The position numbers were made by a program, and so were the translations under genes. The notes under the pieces are model-generated. The model searched no databases, had not been told where the DNA came from, and was given only the letters and a program-made list of their open reading frames with translations. From Tribonema minus (Eukaryota > Sar > Xanthophyceae > Tribonematales > Tribonemataceae): a stretch of 64,000 bases of DNA. Each line of letters begins with the position of its first letter. Within the stretch, counting starts at the first letter, position 1. This document shows, piece after piece, positions 53,491 through 64,000 of this stretch. Location of the stretch: assembly GCA_017506865.1 (NCBI GenBank), contig JAFCMP010000190.1:186001-250000 (forward strand), in the 5' to 3' direction.

Positions 53491-54182
53491 GCACTGGCAT
53501 GACAGGGAGCTGGGCGGGCAACGCGAAACCAAGCTGACTCGCAACAGCTGACTGGCAACAGCATGGGAGAGAGCTGCGACAAACACGCCACAATGCTCAC
53601 TGGCAGCAGCACGGGAGACACCAATAGTTTACGTTGCGTAGAGAACAGCCGGATGGTGCTTGCAGGAGCTCAGTGGCGCTCCATAACATCAGTCATGCCA
53701 TCATGCTGACGAGGCAGGCCGCGACAGCAGTGCATATAGGAATGAAATGGTGACCAACATTCACTGTACTTGTGCGCACTGATGAAGTGCGCCAGGTGAA
53801 ATTGCGCAACTTGCTGCCACATGTTATGGCAGTACCGATTATGCATGCACGACATCATGCACCACATGCAGCTTCAGAACAGGCCTTATGCTACCTCTGT
53901 GAGCATGGTAATGTAGCCAGCATCTCAATGTTAGAACTGTAAGATGCGCTGCGTGTTGAGCAGGGGAATGACATTCATGAGATCCATATTTAGGTACACG
54001 GGAAGTATGCACGGCATAAACTCGTTCATTGGGACAAAAAGCGTGAAGAACTGCCTGCAAAATGTTCTTTCATCGGCGTTGCTTTGTTACCAATGCGGAC
54101 ATCATTGGCTATGCAGCGTTTGCTTTTAGGGTCAAGGTAGTGACTGAGATTTGCCACAGTGCTCAATTTTAACGCTCGGGTA
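53491..54182. other. Unassigned spacer
   Basis: Only short chance frames on both strands. I see no gene or element here. Confidence 0.4.
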
Positions 54183-54548
54183 CTGTGGCCTAGCGGCCGT
54201 GATGTGTCTACCAATTATTCATTTCCAGGGCGAGGGCCATATATACAATGACCAGATCCACAAGTAGGTAAGCTTCCAGCTTGTTCAAGGTGTCCGGTGA
54301 TTTTATTAGCAGTTGCAAGCAGCGCAGCATTGCTCAGCGCATGACGCTAACCCTAACCCTACATGCGGAGCAACCCTACTTCAACTTCAAGTTGAATATC
54401 AACCTCAACTTGAGGTTGAACTTACAACTTCAACAAATGCATGCAGAGTTGTGCGTCTCATCAACCGCTACACATGTGCTGTCTCACTTGCACCTCTGCA
54501 TGCACCGCTGCCACATACCCCCCCTGCATGGTGCTCTCTGCATCCATA
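54183..54548 (+). repeat. Family A repeat, copy A2
   Basis: Starts GTGGCCTAGCGGCCGTGATG, passes GGGCGAGGGCCATAT, ACAATGACCAGATCC and AAGCTTCCAGCTTGTTCAAGG. It then has GCTAACCCTAACCCTACATG (telomere-like TTAGGG complement) and alternating CAACTTCAA / TTGAGGTTGAA blocks, and ends CTGCATCCA. Confidence 0.75.
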
Positions 54549-55517
54549 GATAGGAGGCGAGATTGGGGGCGATTATATGACGTAGGTATATGGGATGCGG
54601 GAGTCTATGCCAGCGCAATGACGCGCGGCTGTTGTATGACCGCCACGCATTGCTCAACGAATACGACCCTAGACATGGCGCATACAGATTCATCACAGCC
54701 GTGCATCCAAACGGCGCGGCAAAAGCGCAATTGCGGCACACATCGCAAGCGTGCGTTGGCAGCTGCAGTAAATGGCACCATGAGTGTGCTTGGCAGCTAT
54801 TCCACGCCAGCAATGTGGATAGTTCAAGATGTTATGGTGCGTGCGCTGCACGCAACAAAGCAACTGCACAGCGCATGCATGCTTAACGCAAGCACGGCGA
54901 CGCCAGCTGCGGTGAATTGTACGACAAGGCTGCAGAATGCGCCAGGGCTGTTGCTGCCGATGTGGCGATGCTCGGCCAGCAACATTTTTCGGCAGAACGT
55001 CGAAGAGTGACTCACCTTTGACTGCCATGAGCCGTTGTTGAACGGCCAGAAATGGGGCACCAGGGGGGATGATCGTAGCATCACCTGAAAGAAGTCTCAG
55101 TTTTCCCCAGATTTACTGGTGCCGCAATGTGATGGTGACCTATGATAAGAAACTCAATCGCGCGTCGAATGCAAGCCGCTTGCACGACAGTTTCACACCG
55201 TCCCATGTCTCACAGCTCACGTGTTCCAGAATCAGGACTGGAAAAGCAGGATCATCAAATATTCATGGCAGATGAGTCACCAAAGTACCAGGGTCAGGGT
55301 TGGTCAAAGTACCAGGGTCAGGGTTGGTCTAACGTTGACCCTAAGGCCGGCACGTTGTCAAGCGCTGACGCGTACTGTCTGTGCAGGTCCATCGCCTGCA
55401 AAGAAGGGATACAGACACATTACCGGTGCGAAGAGTGTATATTCATGCGAAAGCTGTGGGCATACTGTGGCAGCGATAGGCTGAAGTGTGCAAAAATGCA
55501 TGTTGAGCACTGTGGCA
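54549..55517. other. Coding-like but unrecognised stretch
   Basis: Overlapping plus-strand frames (54590-54886, to 55010; and 55142-55525) with no recognised domain. A 24-bp in-frame duplication (55282-55329) encodes K-Y-Q-G-Q-G-W-S twice. Could be a decayed element; I assign no function. Confidence 0.3.
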
Positions 55518-55999
55518 ACAGTTGAAGTTGAACATCAAGTTGAATTTGAATTTGAAGTCCAAATTTTAAGTTGAGGTTGATATTCAACTTGAAGTTGAGG
55601 TTGATATTCAACTTGAAGTTGAAGTAGGGTTGCTCGCATGTAGGGCTAGGGTTAGCGTCATGCCCTGAGCAATGCTGCTCTGCTTGCAACTGTTAATAAA
55701 CACTGGACACCTTGTAGGGCTAGAGTTAGCATCATGCGCTGAGCAATGCTGCGCTGCTTGCAACGTTTTCAAAAGTTAACATTAAACTAAAATCACTGGA
55801 CACCTTGAATCAAGCTGGAAGCTTACCTCTCATGGATCTGGTCATTGTACATATGGCGCCCGCCCTAGGAATTCGTAGTTTGTAGACACATCACGGCTGC
55901 TAGGCCACATCTGTGGTGACAAAAGTATGTGGCATGTACCCCTTAATGCGTCCGGCTTGTAACGCAGTAGCGAGCCACATGGACGGGGGGCAGGCCACA
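55518..55999 (-). repeat. Family A repeat, copy A3, inverted, most complete
   Basis: Read on the minus strand it starts TGTGGCCTGCCCCCCGTCC and GTGGCTCGCTACTGCGTTAC, continues through GATGTGGCCTAG.AGCCGTG and ends in CAACTTCAA blocks, with an internal duplication of the GTGTCCAGTG-to-TTAGGG part. It lies just past the copia RNase H fragment on the same strand, where a 3' LTR would be, so family A could be LTR-derived. I see no polypurine tract to confirm this. Confidence 0.65.
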
Positions 56000-56059
56000 A
56001 AGCTGTTCGCAAGTTGCTCCGACGTCCTGACATACTTTGGGGCAATAGTGCCCTCACAC

Positions 56060-56440
56060 ACGTGTGGCGAATGTCAGTTTGCTTGCTTGGTCCGGCGGTG
56101 ACGCATGGGGTTGCTCAGCTTGCCAAGTTGCATCATGATGGAGACTTGGTTTGATTGTCTTCGGTAGTGGTCTCCATGGACTCCGTGCGGTATGCGGATG
56201 TTGTTGAGCAGCGCGCGCAGGTAGATGGCCTTGATGGCCTCCATAAGCGCCATTTGTTCTGCTTACGTTGACGATTGTGCCACTGTAGCCTGTAGGCGGG
56301 AGCTCCACGAGATGCCAAGCATGAGATGTAGGAGCCCGTCGTGAAACGGCGAATATCGATGTCACTGGCGTGGTTGGCGTTGCAGTAGCCGATGAGGTCG
56401 AGTGTTTTAGTCGCCGAGAAAGCATAGGTGAGTGGGTGCC
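56060..56440 (-). pseudogene. Ty1/copia RNase H fragment
   Basis: On the minus strand: P-L-T-Y-A-F-S-A-T-K-T-L, then L-I-G-Y-C-N-A-N-H-A-S-D, R-R-F-T-T-G-S-Y, then (other frames) K-A-I-Y-L-R-A-L-L-N-N, E-D-N-Q and T-D-I-R-H. These match the ordered blocks of copia RNase H (G-Y-x-D-A-D, T-G-Y, E-D-N-Q, K-H-I-D-I-R). At least two frame changes break it. No intact RT or integrase is visible next to it. Confidence 0.75.
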
Positions 56441-56447
56441 GTTGAGG

Positions 56448-56915
56448 TAGTGTGGCCTTTCGGCCTTCATGTGTCTACCAACTACGCCAAGGGCGAGGGC
56501 CATATGTACGTATGGACTTGAATTTATGAAGGCCCAAGGGAGGCCGGGGTGCCTATGCAATCGACAAGCTTGCGTCGACGCAGCAGCCTAGTCTGCGCTG
56601 TGTGTACAATGACCAGATCCATGAGCGGTAAGCTTCCAGCTTGTTTCAAGGTGTCCAGTGATTTTATTAGGAGTTGCAAGCCGCGCAGCATCGCTCAGGC
56701 CATGACGCTAACCCTAACCCTACATGCGGAGCAACCCTACTTCAACTTCAACTTGAATATACACCTCAATGTTGAACTTGAACTTGCAACTTCAACAAAT
56801 GCATGCAGAGTTGTGCGTCTCATCAACCGCTACACATGTGCTGTCGCACTTGCACCTCTGCATGCACCGCTGCCACATACCCCCCCTGCATGGTGCTCTC
56901 TGCATCCATGCACAC
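56448..56915 (+). repeat. Family A repeat, copy A4
   Basis: Starts GTGGCCTTTCGGCCTTCATG directly next to the RNase H fragment, contains ACCCTAACCCTACATGCGG and the CAACTTCAA blocks, and ends CTGCATCCAT like copy A2. Its first about 100 bp (the CGTCCATGTGG part) is absent. Confidence 0.72.
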
Positions 56916-57915
56916 AACCAGCAGCGGTCATTGGCTCCTATCTGTTTCTTGTGCATGCCTGTGCAGAACAACTGCATGAATGTGTGTGCAAAACGCTGCG
57001 TGGCTCGCTGGCAAACATCACTGCGCGAGAGCAGGCACCACATGCAGCAGCAATCGTGCAAGGCCGCACACACACAGAACTATGCTAAGGCTAGTCACTG
57101 ACTGCCCAGCGACGGCAAAACATACCCCCCCCCCATCGCTGAACCGGTGCAAGAACTATCGCGCTGCGCGTCTCCTCCTCTTGAGGCCACACCTAATGCT
57201 GCAACATCCGCTTGCTCGGCCTTAAGTGCATAGTCTGAAGTACCCTTGCCGCATACAATACGAAACTGCTCGCGGCATAATGTGCATAGGCGATTCAAAT
57301 GACCTACCTGCTCGAGGGTGACAACAGAAGGCAACATGCCAGCAGTGCTACAGCATCAGATGGGCCCCGCTCTCCAGCTCTAGCACCTTAACGCGCTGGA
57401 AGGTCGGCATAAGGCCGCCACTATGGCTACATATACAAACTCCGCCATTACACACTTGGTATTGACTAAACCCGGGGCGTTTAATTTCCTAATTGCCAGA
57501 GCTCCTCCGCGCACGCCCCTGCGCCGCCTGTAGCTGCAACTAGCTAACCCGAACACGCCCTTTTGCCGCAGCGGAAGCAGCACACCTCTCCAGCCCCTGA
57601 GCACTGTCGCCGTGCTCCCGCACTGAGCAGGTCCTGTTCTGCTGCGTGGCAACCTCAAGCGCCCCGCCGTGTTGTGCACTGTCCCTGATGGACCTCCACC
57701 ATCTGCCATGACCGCCTGAGCGCGTGGATCACCAACAGCACAGCGCCTACGCCTGCACTGATACCGCCGCCGCATGTCCACTGCACCATGGCCACGATCC
57801 GTCCCTAGGGTTGCAACGCTCGCACATGCCTGCGCGCCGCTGACCTCCCCCCCCATGTACGGGCCCGTACATGCACACAGCCAGCGCGCTAAACGGGTGG
57901 GTGGGCGGGATTCGT
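56916..57915. other. Unassigned, possibly minus-strand coding relic
   Basis: A 158-codon minus-strand frame (57380-57856) of basic, Arg/Gly-rich sequence without recognisable motifs. Nothing else seen. Confidence 0.25.
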
Positions 57916-57990
57916 AGCCTGCACCCCGTCCATGTGGCTCGCTACTGCGTTATGAGCCGCACGCATTCAAGGGGTACATGCCACATACCC
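57916..57990 (+). repeat. Family A repeat, 5' fragment only
   Basis: GCCTGCACCCCGTCCATGTG, then GCTCGCTACTGCGTTATGAG, then AAGGGGTACATGCCACATAC. This matches the arms of the hairpin at 45310 and the start of copy A3, but stops there. Confidence 0.7.
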
Positions 57991-58700
57991 CCCCCAGGAT
58001 CCAGACGCTGGATGCTGCCAACATGTACCCCCTCTCCAGATCTGGGGCAGAGTGCTGGGGCCTGGTGTGGACAGTACACGACATCCTGGCGCTGCCATGC
58101 TGCTCCGCTGTGGCCAAGCTGGCCAAGCCCCCCCCAGCTCTTAAACGTCCACCTGCGTCCACGGAGGCTTTGGAAGGCACCGCCGTTCTGTGCTCATGTA
58201 GCTGCGCCAGCACGACGACATCCAGGGGCTGCAAGTTGTAGTGACATCGTCGCAGCACACTGCAGAATAGGCACTGACCTCGGCAGCGTAGCGGCATGGC
58301 TGATGTTGAAGAGCGCCGACGTGCCAACTACCAGCGCCATGCTGCTGTTCTCCGCAGAATGCGAAGTTGCGGTGTCTCCCGTGCTGCTGAGCGTTGTGGC
58401 ATGTGTACCCCTGCGCCCGGCACCAGATGCCACGGCGGAAGCAATCACCGCTGCTGTGCCTCCGGAGACATGGCGTACAGCAGGCCTGCTTGACTTGCGG
58501 CTTTGCGCCGTCCAGGTCGGAGCGGCATCGCTGGTGTTGCGGAGCACAGCCACGCCTCCATCATCGCTGCGTGCTAATATGCCCATTACGGCATGCTCGC
58601 ATACGCCGGTATCGCGTGGCCCACCAAGCTTCGCTGCCGCTGGCGCCGATGCAGCACTCACGGGCGCACTGCGTGTTGCAGGCGGTGCACTGACAACCCC
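57991..58700. other. Coding-like stretch, unrecognised
   Basis: Open on both strands (57871-58713 plus; 58194-58661 minus). The minus frame is in register with the downstream end of the gag-like pseudogene after a stop, so it may be its former extension. No domain recognised. Confidence 0.3.
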
Positions 58701-58736
58701 ATGCTTACGCTGAGACCGAGCCGCCTGCTGAAATGC

Positions 58737-60591
58737 TTACGCTGAGACCGAGCCGCCTGCTGAACTGTCCGCATGGCCCTTGGCTGTGAATGAGGCTGCC
58801 GGAACGCAGTGCCACGTGAGGTGCCACGTTGCTGTCGCGTTGTGTGTGATGGCGCCTGTGTGCTTTGCTGTCAAAGGCGGTGCGACAGCTGCAGAAAGCA
58901 TGTCATCTGCATACATGGAGCCAGCAGCAGCTGCGGGTTTCCTCGAATACGCCTGCCCAGCCACTGTTTGCTGAGCCATGTTGACGCCAGAACCAGCTGC
59001 AGTGCAGCGATGAGGAGCAGCCGCTTTTCTCTGTGCAGACGTCGCGACACTTGCCTTGATCGCCGACTTGCCTCCAGTGCAGCTTCCGCGTATGTCATGG
59101 CCGCTGTCCCCATCAGCCGTGCGCGCACCTGTGTTGCAGTGCTCAAAGTTGATGGTGCTGGGTTTGACTCCACCACACACAGTGACTGTGCTGCTGCTGC
59201 CACTGTTGCCGCGTGCTGGTGTTGTCACGCCACTGTGCCTGTCCGCAAGCGTACTGTTGAGCAAAGCCACTTTTGACGTTGAATCTGTGGCACCTGCCAG
59301 CAGCTGCTGACAAAGCTCCACAATCTCTTGAAGCGCAGCGCGGAAGGCTGTTGACCGCTGCCCACTGCAGCAGGATGCCGCATGTGCATCTGCAGCAACA
59401 GCGGACTTCTGCAGCAACAGCGGACTTCTTCACCCGGCTCTCCAATCCCGCCAAGCGTTCGCGCAAGGCAGCAGCATCCTGTTTGAGCCGCGCAACCTGC
59501 TTGCGCAAGGCACGCTCCTCCTTGCTGGCTGTATGACTGCTGGCACCTGCTGAACTCTTCGAGCCCGCTGTAGCACGTAGATGCGCACCAGCATGACGGT
59601 GTGTGTTGTCGCCACCGCGACGCTTCGTGGGAGTCTGAGCCGCTGAAGACTGCTCCCCGGACGCTGGTGCTGTTGACGCCGCCTCTACAGGTGACGTTTT
59701 GCGTCTCAGCTGGGGATGCAGCTTCCAGCAGCGGTCCAACAAATGTCCGAGCATCCCACAATGACTACACTGCCTGTTGCAGTATCTGGCACCACTGCTG
59801 CGAGCAGAGGGCGACTTTGCGACAGAAGTACTTGGAGGCGCACCAGCTGCCGATGGCTCCGTTGCAGCAGTGAGTGTAATTCGAGAGCCGTGGTCGTCAG
59901 TTGCCATGTCGTGGCAACTTCCAGCTGCAGCATGCTGAATCCCAGCATCACCATTGTTGCTGAGGCATGTGGGGTTGACCATGCACCTGCTCAGTGCCGT
60001 AGGCGCAGCATGGATTTCGCTACTGCTGTTGAGCACTGCAGGGCTGTCCTCCTCATTAGGTCTGCTGCTATTGGCATCTGACGCCGCTGTTTCGACTGGG
60101 CTCGCCATGCTGATGCTGACCCCAGCAATACCGCCACCGACGCCGTCACAATCGACACCAGGCCGTGCCTCCTTGCCTGCGCCACTGTCGCCTGTTGGAT
60201 CTGTGAACACAGAGCAAATATCCGCGCTGGCTGCCAAGGCAGCACAAATATCCTCACGGCAGACCGAGTGCGTGGTGATTGCAGGCATCACGTCGCAGGG
60301 CACTGGTGCGAGGTCAACGTAGCTGCCTTCCAAGCTGCGCGGCACAGATGTGCTGCCATCACTGCTGAGCACTGCTGCTTCGCAGATGTTGTTGTACGAT
60401 GCGCTGCACTGCTCAGCAACGCCATCCGATGAGTCACCGTTGAGCACTGTTGAATCGCCATCGCCAGTGCCAGTGCCAGCTGAGTCGTGCGGCACAAAGG
60501 CGCTGACATCGCCGCTGAGCCGTGAGGTGCTGTGGCTGCATGATGCGGTGCGCGGATCTGCGGAGACACTTTTGCCGCCGAACGCTGTCAA
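58737..60591 (-). pseudogene. Gag-like zinc-knuckle protein, frame broken by a 19-bp duplication
   Basis: A long Ser/Ala-rich, low-complexity N-terminal part is followed by a CCHC zinc knuckle, C-S-H-C-G-M-L-G-H-L-L-D-R-C-W (about 59727-59771), as in retrotransposon nucleocapsids. A basic linker and a coiled coil (A-L-R-K-Q-V-A-R-L-K-Q-D-A-A-A-L) come next. The frame then changes at a tandem 19-bp duplication (59392-59429). Dropping one copy joins the two open parts, and reading continues to the stop near 58737. The start is uncertain: no good ATG precedes the open stretch, and the first in-frame Met is well inside. Probably copia-type gag, given the W-K-L-H-P context and the nearby copia RNase H, but a host CCHC protein is possible. 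Confidence 0.6.
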
Positions 60592-63132
60592 GACCCCATT
60601 GCTGCCCTGCGCTCACGCGTGCGTCACCGTGCTGGAAGTAGAGGAGCTGTCCCTGACCGTTGTGACACGAACACCATGGCGGCTGGTCGGTGTTCCCGAC
60701 ACGAAACCGGTTCCATCGCTGCACAGGTCTGCAGAGCCCCCATCGCCGCAGGCAAGCTTTGATGCGTTCAACGAACGCTTACTAAAGGCAAGCTTGGAGG
60801 AGCAGCTACGTAGTGGTCGCGCAACCAGTGGGTACTAGTGCATGCTGTCATCTGTGCAGACGTACACGAGCGGCTGTGCCCATGATTGCAGGTCGCGAGG
60901 GTTGACGGCGTAGGCGGGCCTGCTTGTCTCCATTGGCGGCAGGGAGCAGTAGGTGGTGACCGCCATGAAGATCAGACGCACGTGTGTCCACTACACCGAC
61001 ACCACGTGAGCCGAGGGCTGTCCGTTGAAGATGGGGTGAACCTGAATTCTGAAGGCACCTGTGCGCGACTCTGGTAAGTGCAGCTGCGCATCACACCACG
61101 TTGCCAGCATGGCCACTACGGCCATTAGTGGGCCACCGCCATCAGGCCCATTTGCGGGAACAAGCGCAATGACACGGGTCCTTGCAGGCAGTCGAAGCGG
61201 TGCTAGACGCCATGCACTCACCCTATACTCCCTACCCTGGCCATTGTGACCAAGAGTATTCCACACAGACACGCAGTCGTCGGCGTCCAGAAGCGGTTGA
61301 GACGCCGACTCTCCGAAGCCAATGACTTGTACAATGCGCGGCTTCGGGTTCTCGCCGTCAGAGCTGCGCGAGTACATGAGCGTGAACTCCAAGCTGTGGG
61401 GAGAATGGCGCAAGGAGCCCCTGATGAAAGCCCATATCCACCTCAACAGCCTCCAGCTAACGGTCTGGCCGTACGCGTCCCTGGGCAGTACTGCCACCAC
61501 CCCGCGTCAATGTTATTCGCCTATCGTCATGACAGTCGCGAACTGTCCATACGACAAGTTCAAGGCCGTTGTAATCTTCGATCACTGTGCTTTCCGCGGC
61601 GCCCAGCTCAAAAACATCGCCGGACGCCTCGTTGCGTGGTTCTAACGTCGCCACCATGGTGCCACCCACCAAGCAGCCAGTGCCGTATGCACGAAAGTCT
61701 GGCAAGTCAGTAGGGAACCCGCCGGGCCGCATGAATGGCGTGCCAGCACGCATGTCTGCTTGCTGCTGACGAATTGCAGGATGCTGGCCAGCCAGTGCCG
61801 CGCCTCGCGACCACGGCTGTAGAACAAGACGACGTCAGACAGGCTGATCGTGTGCAAGCAATCCCATATCAGTCGTTGCAGCTGAGTTTGTTGTGCCCGA
61901 TGGCACCCTTGACGCACCTCTCGCCGATACACCAGACTGCTGCGGCAGCGAAGTACCCGCTGCCTCCAGGCCTGATGAAAAGTCCCAAGGATTTGAGGCA
62001 GCCTCCCGAAGACTGCGCAGAGTGTGCTTTGCCCCAAGCTGACGCGAATCCATGTCGTCAGCTGCCAGGAAAAATTCCTGATTCATATCACACCCTATCT
62101 GTGCTGCACGAAAATGAGACTGTGCAGCCACACACCCCCCCAGCGCCAAGCAGGCTATGAAAAGTTGCACAGCGAGCCAAGAGGGTGTCAATCAACCAGC
62201 ACCCACCCAAAATAGGATAGTGCAGGAGATACAGCCCGACCCCCGCTGAGAAAACGCGTATGCAGCAAACCTCGAGGACTACGCCCGAAGTCCTTCAAAC
62301 ATGACCCTCCGGTGGATGTAGCGTGCCAGTAAATTGTTGATAGGGTCACTGACACTGCATACACCGCCAGACTGCCGCCAGACCGCAGGTTGCGCGATGA
62401 ACGACGCAATACGCGAGCCTAAAAAAGCACGGCAGTGGTGATCGCGAGAGGGCACTGAATGAGCAGCCGGCGAGCTAGCGTCAGCGTGCCAAGACGACTA
62501 TTGGGCAGCAGCGCAAGCCACTCACCCAATTTCAGCCGCAAATACTCCCGCCAATTGCCAGAGCGCGCCACCCACGCTCAGGAAAAAATATTAATTCGAA
62601 CGCCGAGCCCAGCGCACGCCACGCCAAGCAAACTCTGAGCTGCCAATCGCTCCAACCACTCCTCCAGCAGCAATAACCCCCCTGATAACCCCAGATTCTC
62701 ACTGCAGGCCCCCGCGGTGGTAGACACACTCACGTCCCTGCAATGATGAGCTTCACGCGCAAGTTGAAGTCGCCTTCTTGCCGCACGCAGAGCCCGCCGG
62801 ACCGTGGTAGACACTAATCCAGCACAGGTGTCGGACGCCACCGTGACGCGACAACTGGTGGCCAGTTGACGTCGTTGCACTCCGATATGCCGCCAAAATC
62901 CCGCTGAAAAACAGCTCTATCAGTTGCTGCTCGGTTTCCCGGCCCGATAGATCAGCTGCGAGCGCCCCATATACACGTAAGCGCCAACTAAGAGACGGAG
63001 AGAGGGCTGGCGCTGAAGGCAGCCTGCTCTTAGTTGACAGGGAGATGGTCCGCTCGCGGCACTTGCCGGTACAGCAGTCCAGAGCTCTCCGCTCGCTGGC
63101 TCGAAAAGGCGAAGGTGTCGGTTCGAGCACTC
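60592..63132. other. Coding-like but unrecognised region
   Basis: Minus-strand frames at 60991-61500 (169 codons), 61457-61753 and 61642-62037 overlap in different registers and could be one broken gene. Plus-strand frames also occur. The minus 60991-61500 frame has ordinary globular-looking composition but no motif I know. From 62200 to 63130 nothing convincing is seen. Confidence 0.3.
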
Positions 63133-63640
63133 CGGTCACCAGATGTGGCCTAGCGGCCGTGGTATGTCTTCAAACTACGCATTTACAGGGCGGGGGCCAT
63201 ATGTACAATGACCAGATCCATGAGAGGGGCCATGTGTACGTATGGACAATGACCAGATCCATGAGAGGTAAGCTTCCAGCTTGTTCAAGGTGTCCAGTGA
63301 TTTATTGGGAGTTGCAAACTGTGCAGCATTGCTCAGCGCATGACGCTAACCCTAGTCCTACATACGAGCAACCCTACTTCAACTTCAAGATGAACTTTCA
63401 CCTCAATGTTGAACTTGAACTTTCAACTTCAACAAATGCATACAGAGTTGTGCGCTTCTCATCAACCGTTACACAAAGTCCTACATACGAGCAACCCTAC
63501 TTTAACTTCAAGATGAACTTTCACCTCAATGTTAAACTTGAACTTGCAACTTCAACAAATGCATACAGAGTTGTGCACTTCTCATCAACCGCTACACATG
63601 TGCTGTCGCACTTGCACCTCTGCATGCACCGCTGCCACAG
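63133..63640 (+). repeat. Family A repeat, copy A5, with internal duplication
   Basis: Starts near CACCAGATGTGGCCTAGCGG, includes the AATGACCAGATCCATGAGAG block twice (63206 and 63249) and the CTACTTCAACTTCAAGATG-to-CATACAGAG block twice (63373 and 63495). The telomere-like part is degraded (ACCCTAGTCCTA). Confidence 0.7.
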
Positions 63641-64000
63641 TAGTGACACAACGCGGCAAGGGAGATGTCGCCTGCGCCGGCACGCTCGAGAACGCTCTCA
63701 ACTACTACGACCTCAAGAACACCCGCTCCTTCCAGTGCAGCATCCCCCGCGCGCAACTTCAGCAGCCCACCGTCACCAGCATTAAGGGCGTGCGATTCAA
63801 CTTAGTACGACTCTTCCAGCGTGCAGAGACCAGCGACAACGATGTCGTCGGCGCATCAGGCGCCGGCGCAAAGACTTTGCGTTGTTGGGACAATCATACG
63901 TGGGGGCTGTGCCGCAGGTGGTGAAAGCGCAGAGGCTGTGGCCAGCAAACACTCCACTCACCAGAATCATTCGCATGGCGGAGCGCATGGCACTGCCGGG
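63641..64000 (+). other. Coding-like right edge, unrecognised
   Basis: A plus-strand frame open to 63924 reads L-E-N-A-L-N-Y-Y-D-L-K-N-T-R-S-F-Q with normal composition, but starts inside the repeat and matches no family I know. It may be an exon of a gene or element continuing past the window. Confidence 0.3.

Noticed and set aside
54441..55010. 189-codon plus-strand frame
   Set aside because: It starts inside a family A repeat, competes with an equally open frame, and has no recognisable motif.
63110..63135. tRNA-like GGTTCGAGCACTCC before a CACCA
   Set aside because: Stem positions around TTCGA do not pair and no matching D-arm or anticodon arm lies upstream.

Overview
The window is eukaryotic nuclear DNA. 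It has spliceosomal GT-AG introns, one enormous multi-exon gene, and a mosaic of nested eukaryotic transposable elements (pogo/mariner-type DNA transposon, Ty3/gypsy LTR element, Ty1/copia fragment, a MITE). No bacterial operons, rRNA or tRNA genes were found. The N-terminal EGF-like pattern of the large gene (C-x-C-x-x-G-F-x-G-x-x-C followed by C-P-x-G-D-D-P) and the spacer between its EGF units resemble extracellular proteins I know from microalgae and related protists (stramenopiles, haptophytes). That placement is inference from domain style, not an identification.

Positions 1-41012 (+) are the 3' part of one gene. Exon 1 (about 6.07 kb, open to the left edge) encodes EGF-like units and then about 45 glycine/threonine/valine-rich repeats. 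It is followed by 13 'cassette' exons, 11 of them exactly 885 bp, all in phase 0, and a last exon carrying a peptidase S74 (intramolecular chaperone) domain with an intact Ser/Lys dyad and a C-terminal coiled coil. The visible part encodes about 6,290 residues. The architecture is that of a phage-tail-fibre-like trimeric beta-structured fibre made by a eukaryote. Exon and intron together have been copied in tandem: four 2,292-bp units (8874-18041), one further unit of that size (26931-29222), and two 4,100-bp two-exon units (30108-38307). By eye the copies differ at only a handful of sites. Intron 8 (5.6 kb) contains an unrelated, decayed minus-strand coding region.

Positions 41783-53490 are nested transposons. 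A dispersed repeat ('family A') was interrupted by an 11.4-kb pogo-like DNA transposon (TA target duplication; terminal inverted repeats at 41899 and 53284) with a broken DDE transposase (42063-44730). A 477-bp MITE lies inside that transposase, and a minus-strand Ty3/gypsy retrotransposon (45871-52892) lies inside the transposon.

Positions 53491-64000 hold further copies of family A, a copia RNase H fragment, a gag-like zinc-knuckle pseudogene broken by a 19-bp tandem duplication, and several coding-like stretches I cannot name. No intact host gene could be supported there.

The main biological interest is the giant gene. Because every intron is phase 0 and the cassettes are symmetric, cassette number can change by recombination or by splicing without breaking the frame that leads to the C-terminal self-processing domain.
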